Of a stretch of DNA of 46,244 nt, positions 8,589 through 16,091 are shown piece after piece. Within the stretch, counting starts at the first letter, position 1. Every line of letters starts with the position of its first letter. The DNA is from JAXHUH01 sp034211175 (lineage in GTDB: Bacteria > Actinomycetota > Acidimicrobiia > Acidimicrobiales > CAIXPF01). The notes below the pieces were generated by a model. That model saw only the letters and a program-made list of their open reading frames with translations. It was not told the origin of the DNA and ran no database searches. The DNA is taken from positions 1-46,244 of the forward strand of contig JAXHUH010000077.1 of the NCBI GenBank assembly GCA_034211175.1. The letters run 5' to 3'. The position numbers and the translations under genes are program-made.

Positions 8589-10280
8589 TCACGTTAGCCC
8601 CGCCCGACGCTGCGGGTGACCGTCAGTTCGCGGACGGAAGCTCGGCAGCGCCGGCAGCGACGACGACAACGTGCCGTCGACCTCGACGATCCGGGTGCGG
8701 TGGGCCTCCTGGCGCAGCCACCGGTCGACGCAGTGGAGCTCGTCGGCGTCCTCCTTCGCCACCGGGGTGTCGACCCCGAGGCCCGACATGGCCAGGCGGG
8801 CATCGCCGAGTGCCACGACGTCGGCCGCGTAGTCGATGTGGTCCTCCCCGGCCCGCACCGACCACAGCCGGCCGCCGTCGATCTCCGCGAGCCGGGTGGC
8901 GTCCGCCAGCTCCACGACGAGGCGACCGGCGGAGCGGAGCCGGTCGAAGCGGCGCTGGCGCTCGATGGCCGCGGCGAGCGCCGCGGCACGGTCGCGCACG
9001 TCGGCCGCCTCCTCGAACCGCTCGGCGCGGGCCAGCTCGTCCATCCGGTCGGCGAGCGGGTCGAGCAGCAGGTCGGGGCGGGTCGTGAGGCCCTGCACGA
9101 CCCGTTGGACGAGCCGCCCGTAGTCGTCGGCCGAGATCGTGGCGGCGCACGGGCACGACGCCACCCCGAGCTGGAAGGGCGTGCACGGCGCCGCCCGGTT
9201 CGGGGTGGCCGGCACCCGCTCGGTGCAGCGGCGCAGCGGGACCACCGTCTCGATGGCCTCGATGGCGAGTCGGGCCGAGCGCGACGAACCGATCGGCCCG
9301 AGGTAGAGGCCCGGCCCCCGGGCCGAGCGGGCCACCGCGAGGCGGGGGAAGCGCTCGGCGGTCGTGAGCTTCACGTACACGTAGCGGCGCCAGCGGTTGC
9401 CCTGGCGGTTGTAGCGGGGCTCGTGGAGGTGGATGAGGCGGATCTCGGTGACCGCGGCCTCGAGCTCGGTGGCCCGCTCGTGGTGCTCGATCCGCTGGGT
9501 CTCCCGCAGGAGGCTCGCCACCTTCCGGCGCTCGTCGGTCGAGAAGTACGAGCGGACCCGGGCCCGCAGGTTGGTCGCCTTGCCGACGTAGAGGACCTCG
9601 TCGCCGAGGCCCCGGAACAGGTACACGCCGCGGCGGCGGGGGAGCGGGTCGGTGAGGCGCAGCTTGTGGGCGTGGGGGCTGCCGGCCAGCTTCGGCAGCT
9701 CGATCAGGTCCTCGAGGCCCATCACCCCGAACGCCGAGGCCCGCTCGATCAGCACGTGGAGCAGGTCGGCCGTGGCCAGGGCGTCGTCGAGCGCCCGGTG
9801 GCGGGGCGTGTTCGGCAGCCGCAGCGCCTGGGCCAGCGACGACAGCCGGTGGTCGCGCACCTCGCCGGTGAGCAGGCGGCGGGCCAGCGCGGCGGTGTCC
9901 ACGATCCGGTTCGTCAGGCGACCCCGGCCGGCCGAGGCGAGCGCCGCGTTCAGGAACGAGACGTCGAAGCGGACGTTGTGGCCGACGATGACGGCGTCGC
10001 CGACGAACTCGAGCAGCGACGGCAGCACCGAGTCGACCCGGGGCGCGGGCGCGACCATGGCGTCGGTGATGCCGGTGAGCATGGTGATCGCCGGGGGCAC
10101 GGCCATGCCCGGGTCGACGAACGTCGCGAACGTGCCCAGGCGCTCGCCGCCGCAGTAGCGGACCGCGCCGATCTCGGTGATGCCGCACGTCTGGGGGGAC
10201 CCGCCGGTCGTCTCGAGGTCGAGCACGCAGAACGTGACCCGGGACAGGGGCGTCCCGAGGTCGTCGAGGCTGCGCTGCAT
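8589..10280 (-). CDS. DEDDh exonuclease fused to a UvrC-like GIY-YIG nuclease
   Basis: This 563-residue fusion resembles mycobacterial Rv2191 and is probably a DNA repair nuclease. Residues 15-180 form a DnaQ-type 3'-5' exonuclease with VLDLETTGG (Exo I, 19-27), GHNVRFDVSFL (Exo II, about 99-109) and HRALDDALATA (Exo III, about 160-170). A GIY-YIG domain follows at about 215-300 (RRGVYLFRGLGDEVLYVGKATNLRARV). A UvrC-like region with an UVR motif (DELARAERFEEAADVRDRA) is near 425. The RNase H-like C-terminal half of true UvrC is absent, as in Cho. A perfect LexA box (10296-10309) overlaps its promoter, so it is probably damage-induced. Confidence 0.93.
   Translation of the reverse strand: MQRSLDDLGTPLSRVTFCVLDLETTGGSPQTCGITEIGAVRYCGGERLGTFATFVDPGMAVPPAITMLTGITDAMVAPAPRVDSVLPSLLEFVGDAVIVGHNVRFDVSFLNAALASAGRGRLTNRIVDTAALARRLLTGEVRDHRLSSLAQALRLPNTPRHRALDDALATADLLHVLIERASAFGVMGLEDLIELPKLAGSPHAHKLRLTDPLPRRRGVYLFRGLGDEVLYVGKATNLRARVRSYFSTDERRKVASLLRETQRIEHHERATELEAAVTEIRLIHLHEPRYNRQGNRWRRYVYVKLTTAERFPRLAVARSARGPGLYLGPIGSSRSARLAIEAIETVVPLRRCTERVPATPNRAAPCTPFQLGVASCPCAATISADDYGRLVQRVVQGLTTRPDLLLDPLADRMDELARAERFEEAADVRDRAAALAAAIERQRRFDRLRSAGRLVVELADATRLAEIDGGRLWSVRAGEDHIDYAADVVALGDARLAMSGLGVDTPVAKEDADELHCVDRWLRQEAHRTRIVEVDGTLSSSLPALPSFRPRTDGHPQRRAGLT
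8591..8596 (-). promoter_or_regulatory. -10 box TAACGT, leaderless start
   Basis: TAACGT lies 8 nt upstream of the ATG at 8582 on the minus strand. Initiation about 7 nt downstream would place the 5' end at or next to the start codon. No clear -35 is seen. Confidence 0.5.
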
Positions 10281-10287
10281 GGCCGAG

Positions 10288-10293
10288 ATCGTG
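10288..10293 (-). promoter_or_regulatory. -10 box CACGAT of the exonuclease/GIY-YIG gene
   Basis: CACGAT lies 7 nt before the ATG at 10280. The LexA-type palindrome starts 2 bp upstream of it, so a bound repressor would cover the spacer of this promoter. Confidence 0.45.
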
Positions 10294-10295
10294 CC

Positions 10296-10309
10296 CGAAC
10301 ACGTGTTCG
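10296..10309. promoter_or_regulatory. LexA (SOS) operator
   Basis: The perfect 14-bp palindrome CGAACACGTGTTCG matches the Gram-positive and actinobacterial SOS consensus CGAAC-RNRY-GTTCG at every position. It lies 15 bp upstream of the start codon of the exonuclease/GIY-YIG gene and next to its -10 box. This fits LexA repression of a repair nuclease. It also lies in the divergent region shared with the NYN gene, whose -10 box is about 65 bp away. Confidence 0.85.
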
Positions 10310-10374
10310 CCGGTCAAGGGTCGACCGTCAGGGATCGCAGGCGTCCGGGGTCCGTGCAGTCGCGACCTGGGCGG

Positions 10375-10380
10375 TACAGT
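10375..10380 (+). promoter_or_regulatory. -10 box TACAGT upstream of the NYN gene
   Basis: TACAGT is followed after 6 nt by a GTG at 10387. The transcript would start at or next to that codon, about 150 nt before the NYN coding region. Confidence 0.5.
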
Positions 10381-10386
10381 CGGCCT

Positions 10387-10542
10387 GTGGCTGCGGCGGT
10401 TCACCTCGTGGTACCCCGCTCGACGGACCCGGTCCCGGGCAGGTGCTCGGCGTCGGTCCCGAGCATGGTCCCGGTGCCCGCGGCCGGTGCCTCCCCGGCG
10501 TCGATGCGACCGCCACGGCGGCGGCCCATCGGGGCCGGATGA
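10387..10542 (+). CDS. Candidate 51-codon leader ORF before the NYN gene
   Basis: A GTG 6 nt after a TACAGT box opens a 51-codon frame. It ends in TGA at 10540-10542, overlapping the ATG of the NYN gene as ATGA. This geometry, a leaderless start plus a 4-bp overlap, resembles a translationally coupled leader peptide. Third-position G+C is about 86%, lower than in neighbouring genes but above what non-coding sequence would give. The predicted peptide is Pro/Arg/Ala/Val-rich and not recognisable. Alternatively the region is only a 5' leader. Confidence 0.3.
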   Translation: MAAAVHLVVPRSTDPVPGRCSASVPSMVPVPAAGASPASMRPPRRRPIGAG

Positions 10543-11885
10543 TGGGGCCCCACGCCGAAGCCCTCCTGCGTCCGGCCCTCGAACTGGCGATGCGCGTGGC
10601 CCGGGAGGGCGAACAGGCCCGACCACGGGTGGCGGCGCCGCCGATCCTGCGTCCGTTCCTGTCGTTCACGAAGCTGCCCCAGCCCGCGCTCGACGCCGCC
10701 CGACGCGCCATCGACGAGGACGAGCAGTTCCGCAAGCGGGTGCTGGCCGAGGCCGAGGACCACGACGTCGGCGAGGGCGGCCACCTGTGGCTCGACCGTC
10801 CCGAGGGGTGGGCCGACCGGCTCGCCGAGCTCGAGGCGGAGGTCGCGTCGCGCGCGGAGCGTGAGGAGAACGAGCGTCACGAGCGGACGGCGCAGAAGCG
10901 ACTCGACGCCGCGGAGACCGCCAAGCGCCGGGCGGAGGAGCGGGCCGGCTCGCTGGCCGCCGAGGCCGAGGACGCCCGCGCCGAGCTCGCCGCCATCCGC
11001 CAGGCCCGAAGCGAGCTGGCCGCGCAGCTCGAGGCCGCGCAGGCCGACGCCCGCCGCCTGGAGGAGGAGCGCCGCGAGGCCGTCCGCCAGCTCGAGGACA
11101 CCCGCCGGGCCTACGCCGACCGGGTCGCCGAGGTCCGCGGCCTCCAGGAGGAGCTGTCCGAGGTCCGCTCGGCGCTGGACGCCACCCGCGAGGAGCTGGC
11201 CCGCGCGGCCGACGAACCGGCGTCCAAGGCCGAGAAGCGGCCCGCCCCGCGCCGTCGCCGCGACGGCGCGGCCCCCGCGCCGCCGCCGGTGGCCGCGGAG
11301 GTGGCGTCCGCCGTGGTCCGGGCGTCGGGTGCCGCCGAGGACCTGGCCCGGGCGCTGGCCGAGGCCGCGGCGGCGCTCCAGGTCCCCGCGCCGCTGCCGG
11401 TCAAGCGGGCCGACGGGCCGGTGCGCCGCCAGCGGCGCCCGGTGCGCATGCCGCCGGGGGTGTTCGACGACTCGATCGAGGCGGCCGAGCACCTGGTGCG
11501 ACTCGACGAGGTCCTCGTCCTGATCGACGGCTACAACGTGACCAAGGAGGGCTGGCCGGAGCTGGCGTTGAACGACCAGCGCAAGCGCCTGGTCGACGCC
11601 CTGGTCGACCTGCGGGCCCGCACCGGCAGCGACGTCGAGGTCGTCTTCGACGGGGCCGACCACGACGGCGGCGGCCTCGGCGCCCGCTCCGCGCCCGAGC
11701 GGGTGCGGGTGCGGTTCTCGCCGTCCCACATCGAAGCCGACGACCTCGTGCTCGAGCTGGTCGACGCCGCACCGGTGGAGCGCCCGGTCGTGGTCGTGTC
11801 CAGCGACAACCGCGTCCGCACCGGCGCCCGCCGCCGGGGCGCGAACACGCTCGCCACCTGGCAGCTCCTCGCCATCCTCCGCTGA
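10539..11885 (+). CDS. Coiled-coil protein with C-terminal NYN (YacP-like) nuclease domain
   Basis: The product is about 448 residues. The first 90 residues form a helical domain containing the block ILRPFLSFTKLP. Residues 92-225 are a long coiled coil dense in Glu, Arg and Ala heptads. A Pro/Arg-rich linker follows (230-305). The C-terminal NYN domain starts near 324 with VLVLIDGYNVTKEGWP and includes VVFDGADHDGGG and VVVSSDNRVRTGARRRGA. NYN domains are PIN-like metal-dependent ribonucleases; the acidic residues D330, D of FDGAD and D of SSDNR are present, so activity on RNA is plausible. Two ATGs (10539, 10542) are possible starts, and the first overlaps a candidate leader ORF. Similar proteins are widespread in Actinobacteria with unknown targets. 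Confidence 0.85.
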   Translation: MMGPHAEALLRPALELAMRVAREGEQARPRVAAPPILRPFLSFTKLPQPALDAARRAIDEDEQFRKRVLAEAEDHDVGEGGHLWLDRPEGWADRLAELEAEVASRAEREENERHERTAQKRLDAAETAKRRAEERAGSLAAEAEDARAELAAIRQARSELAAQLEAAQADARRLEEERREAVRQLEDTRRAYADRVAEVRGLQEELSEVRSALDATREELARAADEPASKAEKRPAPRRRRDGAAPAPPPVAAEVASAVVRASGAAEDLARALAEAAAALQVPAPLPVKRADGPVRRQRRPVRMPPGVFDDSIEAAEHLVRLDEVLVLIDGYNVTKEGWPELALNDQRKRLVDALVDLRARTGSDVEVVFDGADHDGGGLGARSAPERVRVRFSPSHIEADDLVLELVDAAPVERPVVVVSSDNRVRTGARRRGANTLATWQLLAILR

Positions 11886-12060
11886 GCGCGGCCCGGCCCG
11901 CCGCGCCGGTGTCGATGTCGCCGGCGCGCACCCCGCCCGACGCACGCCGGACCCGACTGTCACACCCCGTCCGTAGGGTCGCCCCCGGGACGTCGCGACG
12001 GCGTCCGGCCGCACCGGCGTCCGTCCGGGGTGGTCCCCCGGGCACGGTCCTGCCGGGCCC

Positions 12061-12084
12061 ACGTCGGATCCCACGTCGGATCCC
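12061..12084 (+). repeat. Exact 12-bp tandem duplication
   Basis: ACGTCGGATCCC occurs twice in direct succession (12061-12072 and 12073-12084), 24 bp before the start of the Cys-rich small gene. It is probably replication slippage. A part in control of the gene cannot be judged. Confidence 0.8.
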
Positions 12085-12107
12085 ACACCCGGACCAAGAG
12101 GTGAGCC

Positions 12108-12308
12108 ATGGACACCCAGCTCGTGATCGACTGCGGCGAGTGCGCGCTGGCCGAGACCGCGGCCTGTGACGACTGCGTCGTCAGCTTCGTCTGCGATCGG
12201 GGCACGGAGGACGCCGTCGTCATCGACGTCGGCGAGCTCCGGGCCATGCGGGCCCTGCAGCGGGGCGGTCTGCTGCCCGATCTCCGCCATCGCCGCCGCA
12301 CCGGTTGA
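12108..12308 (+). CDS. Small cysteine-rich protein
   Basis: This is a 66-residue protein with five cysteines (C9, C12, C20, C23, C29) in the pattern CxxC-x7-CxxC-x5-C, which suggests a zinc or iron-sulphur knuckle. A compact acidic strand region (DAVVIDVGELRAM) and a basic tail (RHRRRTG) follow. An AGAGGTG ribosome binding site lies 5-6 nt before the ATG. Third-position G+C is gene-like. I recognise no named family, although small proteins of this type occur beside NYN or queG-like genes in related genomes (memory only). A metal-binding regulator is possible but unproven. Confidence 0.72.
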   Translation: MDTQLVIDCGECALAETAACDDCVVSFVCDRGTEDAVVIDVGELRAMRALQRGGLLPDLRHRRRTG

Positions 12309-12459
12309 CCACGGTGGGTGGTCAGGTGTGGCCGATGTCCCGGCCCGCCTCGTCGGACGTCGGCGGCGTCGACCGATTAGTGTGCTCGGCCGGGTACCGG
12401 CCTGCGTGACGCCAGGTTCCCCGCCCCCGGCCAGACATGGCGTGCCGCGTTGCGGTGTC

Positions 12460-12493
12460 GTCCCCGGGGGTGGGGTCCACCATCCCGGGGGAC
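12460..12493 (+). terminator. Strong stem-loop downstream of the Cys-rich gene
   Basis: GTCCCCGGG at 12460-12468 pairs with CCCGGGGGAC at 12484-12493 with one bulged G. Inside it GGTGG (12469-12473) pairs with CCACC (12477-12481). There is no U-tract, as is common in actinobacterial terminators. A regulatory hairpin before queG is the alternative. Confidence 0.5.
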
Positions 12494-12557
12494 CGGGGCG
12501 GAGGCGTCGCGGCGGGCCGGTGTCCGTACCCGCGGCCGCCGGCGCGATCATGCACCC

Positions 12558-13697
12558 ATGGCCCCGCCCCCGGACCACACGGCGCCCTCCGGGCGCCGTC
12601 AGGCGCCTCCGGTCGACGAGCTCGTCGCTACCGGCAGGGCGGCCGGCCTCGCCGCTCTCGGCGTGGCGCCGGCCGAGCCGTTCGAACGCACCCGCGGCGA
12701 CCTCGAGGAGCGCAAGGCGGCCGGCCTCCACGGCGGCATGCAGTTCACCTACCGCAACCCGGCGCGCTCGACCGAGCCGTCGCGCATCCTCGACGGCGCG
12801 ATGGCACTCGTCGTCGGCGCGTATGGCTACCGACGGGAGGCACCCGAGGCCGACTCGGACGCCGCTCGCCCGGTCGCCCGGGTCGCCCGCTACGCCTGGG
12901 AGGACCACTACGCACGCCTGCGTGACGGCCTCGACGCCGTGGCCGACGTGCTGCGCGCGGGCGGCTGGCGAGCGGTCGTCGTGGCCGACAGCAACGCCCT
13001 CGTCGACCGCGAGGCGGCCGTGCGCGCCGGCATCGGCTGGTACGGCAAGAGCAGCAACGTCCTCCTGCCCGGGGCGGGCAGCTGGTTCGTGCTCGGCTCG
13101 GTCGTCACCGACGCACCCCTGGCCCCGGCCGCCGAGCCGGTCGAGGACGGGTGCGGTGGCTGCCGGCGCTGCCTCGACGGTTGCCCGACCGGGGCGATCG
13201 TGGCCCCCGGCGTGGTCGACGCCCGCCGGTGCCTCGCGTGGCTGGTCCAGGCGGACGGCCCGTTCCCCGTCGAGTGGCGCGAGGCGCTGGGCGATCGCAT
13301 CTACGGCTGCGACGACTGCCAGGAGGTCTGCCCGCCGAACCGTCGCCGCCGCGGCGAGCCCGCCGCCGCCAGCCCGCCCGACGCGGAGGCCGAGGTCGAC
13401 CTGCTCGAGCTCCTCGCCGCGTCGGACGACGACCTGCTCGCCCGCCACGGCCGGTGGTACATCCCCCGCCGCGAGCCCCGCTACCTGCGCCGCAACGCAC
13501 TCGTCGCGCTCGCCAACACCGCCACGGGTGACCACCCCGACGTCGCGGCGACGCTGACCGGCTGCCTGCGCGACGACGATCCGCTGGTCCGGGCCCATGC
13601 GGTGTGGGCGGCGCGGCGTCTCGGACGCGAGGATCTGCTCGCGATGATGGCACCCGAGGACGACCCGGACGTGTGCGAGGAGCTGGCCCGACGGTGA
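12558..13697 (+). CDS. queG: Epoxyqueuosine reductase
   Basis: QueG is a cobalamin- and 4Fe-4S-dependent enzyme that reduces epoxyqueuosine to queuosine in tRNA. The 379-residue product has the N-terminal cobalamin-binding part, with DSNALVDREAAVRAGIGWYG at 144-163. Two 4Fe-4S motifs follow: CGGCRRCLDGCP (C199, C202, C205, C209) and CDDCQEVCP (C251, C254, C258), with C225 between. A C-terminal HEAT-like helical repeat region runs from about 300 to the end (RNALVALANTATGDHPDV). The ATG at 12558 is chosen as the first codon consistent with homology; GATCAT nearby could be a -10. The stop overlaps the next start as GTGA, so it is coupled to the glycosyltransferase. No other queuosine gene is in the window. 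Confidence 0.92.
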   Translation: MAPPPDHTAPSGRRQAPPVDELVATGRAAGLAALGVAPAEPFERTRGDLEERKAAGLHGGMQFTYRNPARSTEPSRILDGAMALVVGAYGYRREAPEADSDAARPVARVARYAWEDHYARLRDGLDAVADVLRAGGWRAVVVADSNALVDREAAVRAGIGWYGKSSNVLLPGAGSWFVLGSVVTDAPLAPAAEPVEDGCGGCRRCLDGCPTGAIVAPGVVDARRCLAWLVQADGPFPVEWREALGDRIYGCDDCQEVCPPNRRRRGEPAAASPPDAEAEVDLLELLAASDDDLLARHGRWYIPRREPRYLRRNALVALANTATGDHPDVAATLTGCLRDDDPLVRAHAVWAARRLGREDLLAMMAPEDDPDVCEELARR

Positions 13698-14806
13698 GCC
13701 ACCTCCTCGTGACCAACGACTTCCCGCCCAAGATCGGCGGGATCCAGAACTACCTCTGGGAGCTGTGGCGGCGCCTGCCGCCCGACGAGACGTTCGTGCT
13801 GACCACGCCCCACGCCGGGGTGTCGCGCTTCGACGCCGAGCAGCCGTTCTGGATCCGCCGCACGCTCGAGCCGGTGCTGCTGCCCAACCCGGTGCTGGCC
13901 CGGCGGGTCGACCGGCTGGCGGCCGACCTCGACGTCGATCTCGTCCTCCTCGACCCCGCGGTCCCGCTCGGCATCATCGGCCCGTGGCTCGAACGGCCCT
14001 ACGGCGTCGTCCTCCACGGCGCCGAGGTGACCATCCCCGCACGCATGCCGGGCACGGCCTCGCTGCTCGGCCGGGTCCTGCGGGGCGCCGAGCTCGTGGT
14101 CTCGGCCGGGCGCTACGCGGCCGCCGAGGCCGAGCGGCTGGTCGGGCACGAGCTGCCGACCGTCATCGTCGAGCCCGGCGTCGACACCGACCGCTTCTCG
14201 CCGCTCGGCCCCGCCGAACGCGCCGCGGTGCGCGACCGCTTCGCGCTGTCCGCCGACGGCCCGGTCATCTTCAGCCTGAGTCGCCTCGTGCCCCGCAAGG
14301 GCATGGACACGCTCATCCGCGCCGCCGCCCGGCTGAAGCGGGTCCATCCCGACCTCGAGGTCGTGATCGCCAGCACCGGCCGCGACCGGTGGCGGCTCGA
14401 GCGGATCGTCACCGCGCTCGACGCCCCCGTCCGGTTCCTCGGCCGCGTCGACGCCGAGGAGATCGCCGGCCTCTACGGCGCCGCCGACGTGTTCGCCATG
14501 TTGTGCCGGACCCGCTGGGGCGGGCTCGAGCAGGAGGGCTTCGGCATCGTGTTCCTCGAGGCCGCCGCGGCCGGCGTGCCCCAGGTGTGCGGCCACAGCG
14601 GCGGCGCGGCCGAGGCCGTCGAGGACGGCGTCACCGGGCTCATCGTCGACCCGCCGACCGATGTCGACGCCGCCGTCGCCGCGCTCGACCGCCTGCTCAG
14701 CGACGAGGCCCTGCGCGCCCGGCTCGCCGAGGCCGGTCGGGCCCGGGCGGAGGCGTCGTTCTCCTACGACGTGCTGGCGAAGCGGCTCGCGGAGGCGTTG
14801 CCGTGA
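13694..14806 (+). CDS. GT4 glycosyltransferase, PimB'-like mannosyltransferase
   Basis: This is a 370-residue GT-B fold glycosyltransferase. Its N-terminus HLLVTNDFPPKIGGIQNYL (3-21) closely matches PimB' (Rv2188c), which adds the second mannose to phosphatidylinositol mannoside at the inner membrane. The nucleotide-sugar site shows SLSRLVPRKGMDTLI and the family E-x7-E element EGFGIVFLEAAAAGVPQV. The GTG start overlaps the queG stop, and its own stop overlaps the next gene as GTGA, giving a three-gene coupled unit. PIM synthesis fits the mycobacterial-type gene order, but the acceptor in this organism is inferred; another glycolipid is possible. Confidence 0.87.
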   Translation: MSHLLVTNDFPPKIGGIQNYLWELWRRLPPDETFVLTTPHAGVSRFDAEQPFWIRRTLEPVLLPNPVLARRVDRLAADLDVDLVLLDPAVPLGIIGPWLERPYGVVLHGAEVTIPARMPGTASLLGRVLRGAELVVSAGRYAAAEAERLVGHELPTVIVEPGVDTDRFSPLGPAERAAVRDRFALSADGPVIFSLSRLVPRKGMDTLIRAAARLKRVHPDLEVVIASTGRDRWRLERIVTALDAPVRFLGRVDAEEIAGLYGAADVFAMLCRTRWGGLEQEGFGIVFLEAAAAGVPQVCGHSGGAAEAVEDGVTGLIVDPPTDVDAAVAALDRLLSDEALRARLAEAGRARAEASFSYDVLAKRLAEALP

Positions 14807-15273
14807 GCCGGGCCCGCCAGGCGCTCTCGGCGATCGATCCCGGCCGGGGCGCCGACGAGGGTGCCGGGCTGATCCGCCTCTCGTGGGCCGGCACCGTGGT
14901 CTTCGTCATCACGGCGATCGCCGCGGTCGTCGCGCCGTCGGTCGCCGCCGAGGTCGCGGCGGGCACGGCGCTCGCCCTGTTCGGCGTCGGCTGCGTCCTG
15001 TTCCTGTGGGCGTTCCTGCTCGCCGTCGAGCGCAGCCGCACCGACGCCATCGGCATCGGCGGCCTGTACTTCCTCGCCGGATCGGCGCCGTCGCGGGTCA
15101 CCCGCCTGCTGATGGGCTCGTTCGCCGTGGAGGTCGTCGTCGCGCTGGCCTCGGCGTCGGCCCGGCCGTTCACGTCGCTGGCGTTCGGCGTGCTCGTGCC
15201 GATGTGGGGCCTCGGCATCGCCGGGTTGTGGGGCGCCCGGTACGGCACGTTCGAACCGCGCGCCCCGGCCTGA
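14803..15273 (+). CDS. Four-helix membrane protein
   Basis: This is a 156-residue integral membrane protein of unknown function. Membrane segments are visible at about 24-45, 50-74, 103-122 and 127-146. A charged loop (VERSRTDAIGIGG) lies between the second and third. The GTG start overlaps the glycosyltransferase stop (GTGA), so the two are translated together. A small membrane protein accompanies the pimB'-like gene in other Actinobacteria (memory), which suggests a role near the glycolipid enzyme. A perfect stem-loop at 15357-15378 closes the unit. Confidence 0.8.
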   Translation: MSRARQALSAIDPGRGADEGAGLIRLSWAGTVVFVITAIAAVVAPSVAAEVAAGTALALFGVGCVLFLWAFLLAVERSRTDAIGIGGLYFLAGSAPSRVTRLLMGSFAVEVVVALASASARPFTSLAFGVLVPMWGLGIAGLWGARYGTFEPRAPA

Positions 15274-15356
15274 CGTACGGGCCCGTGCGGCTCGAACCCG
15301 CGACGCCCGATCCCCACGAAGCCCGATCCCGCCGACGCCGAACCCGCGAAGCCCCG

Positions 15357-15378
15357 ATCGGGTGGAGCCCCACCCGAT
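15357..15378 (+). terminator. Perfect 9-bp stem-loop terminator
   Basis: ATCGGGTGG (15357-15365), loop AGCC, then CCACCCGAT (15370-15378). It follows the queG-glycosyltransferase-membrane protein unit and precedes the SRPBCC promoter. It has no U-tract. Confidence 0.65.
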
Positions 15379-15429
15379 GAACGACCGCCGGGCCGGCGGC
15401 GGCAATTGGGTGGCACACGGTCGCCCCGG

Positions 15430-15435
15430 TAGCGT
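15430..15435 (+). promoter_or_regulatory. -10 box TAGCGT of the SRPBCC gene
   Basis: TAGCGT lies 18 nt before the ATG at 15454, with a GAGGAG ribosome binding site between. Unlike many genes here, this one would have a short conventional leader. Confidence 0.5.
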
Positions 15436-15453
15436 CGGAGACGAGGAGCGACC

Positions 15454-15900
15454 ATGACCGACCAACGCACCGAGCGCACGATCGTCGACGCCACACCCGA
15501 CGCCTGCTACGCCATCGTGGCCGACGTCGGCCGGTACCCGGAGTGGGCGAGCGAGATCGACGAGGCCGACGTGCTCACCCTCGACGAGCACGGCCGCCCG
15601 CTCGACGTGCGGTTCGTGGCCTCGGCCTGGGGCCGGCTCACCCGTTACACGTTGCGCTACGACCACTCCGACGCACCGCTGCGCCTGGCGTGGAAGCTCG
15701 TCGAGGGCGACATGGTGACCTGCCTCGACGGGTGGTACCGCTTCACCGCGGTGGCCGACGACATCACCGAGGTCGAGTACTCGCTCGTCGCCGAGCTCCA
15801 GGTGCCGCTGCCCGGGTTCGTGAAGCGCCGCGCCGAGTCGCGCATCATCCGCAACGCGCTCGCCGAGCTCGGCGCCCGCCTCCGCGCGACCGCCGCCTGA
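15454..15900 (+). CDS. SRPBCC (polyketide cyclase/START-like) protein
   Basis: This is a 148-residue protein of the SRPBCC superfamily, similar to mycobacterial Rv2185c (TB16.3). The pattern is typical: an N-terminal strand (ERTIVDATPDACYAIVADV), the helix with RYPEWASEI at about 29-37, alternating strands, and a long C-terminal helix (AESRIIRNALAELGARL). This fold makes a hydrophobic cavity that binds lipids or polyketides. The ligand of this family is unknown. Its position next to the PimB'-like gene is conserved with mycobacteria, so a lipid-related role is reasonable. It has its own promoter and a GAGGAG ribosome binding site. Confidence 0.88.
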   Translation: MTDQRTERTIVDATPDACYAIVADVGRYPEWASEIDEADVLTLDEHGRPLDVRFVASAWGRLTRYTLRYDHSDAPLRLAWKLVEGDMVTCLDGWYRFTAVADDITEVEYSLVAELQVPLPGFVKRRAESRIIRNALAELGARLRATAA

Positions 15901-15961
15901 ACACCGCTCGTCGCCGCAGCGCCGTCCGGCGCTCGCACCACGTTCCGCGGCCACCCCAACG

Positions 15962-15977
15962 TGTGGCGCGCGCCACA
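15962..15977. promoter_or_regulatory. Perfect 16-bp palindrome
   Basis: TGTGGCGCGCGCCACA is an uninterrupted palindrome, 62 bp after the SRPBCC stop and about 115 bp before the baeRF gene. An uninterrupted palindrome suits a dimeric regulator better than an RNA hairpin, but a terminator cannot be excluded. Confidence 0.45.
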
Positions 15978-16091
15978 GACGACCGAATCTGACGCGGCTC
16001 GGTCCTGGTCAGAGGCGTTCATCTCCACAGCGGATGCGCGTTGCTCTCCCGTTACCTACGATCGCGGCCACAAACGCGACCGGGAGGTGCG

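Noticed and set aside
15282..15300. tRNA T-arm-like sequence (GGGTTCGAGCC on the minus strand)
   Set aside because: The surrounding bases do not form acceptor, D or anticodon arms, and the T-stem has a mismatch. The region is a set of short CGATCCC/CGAAGCC-like repeats.
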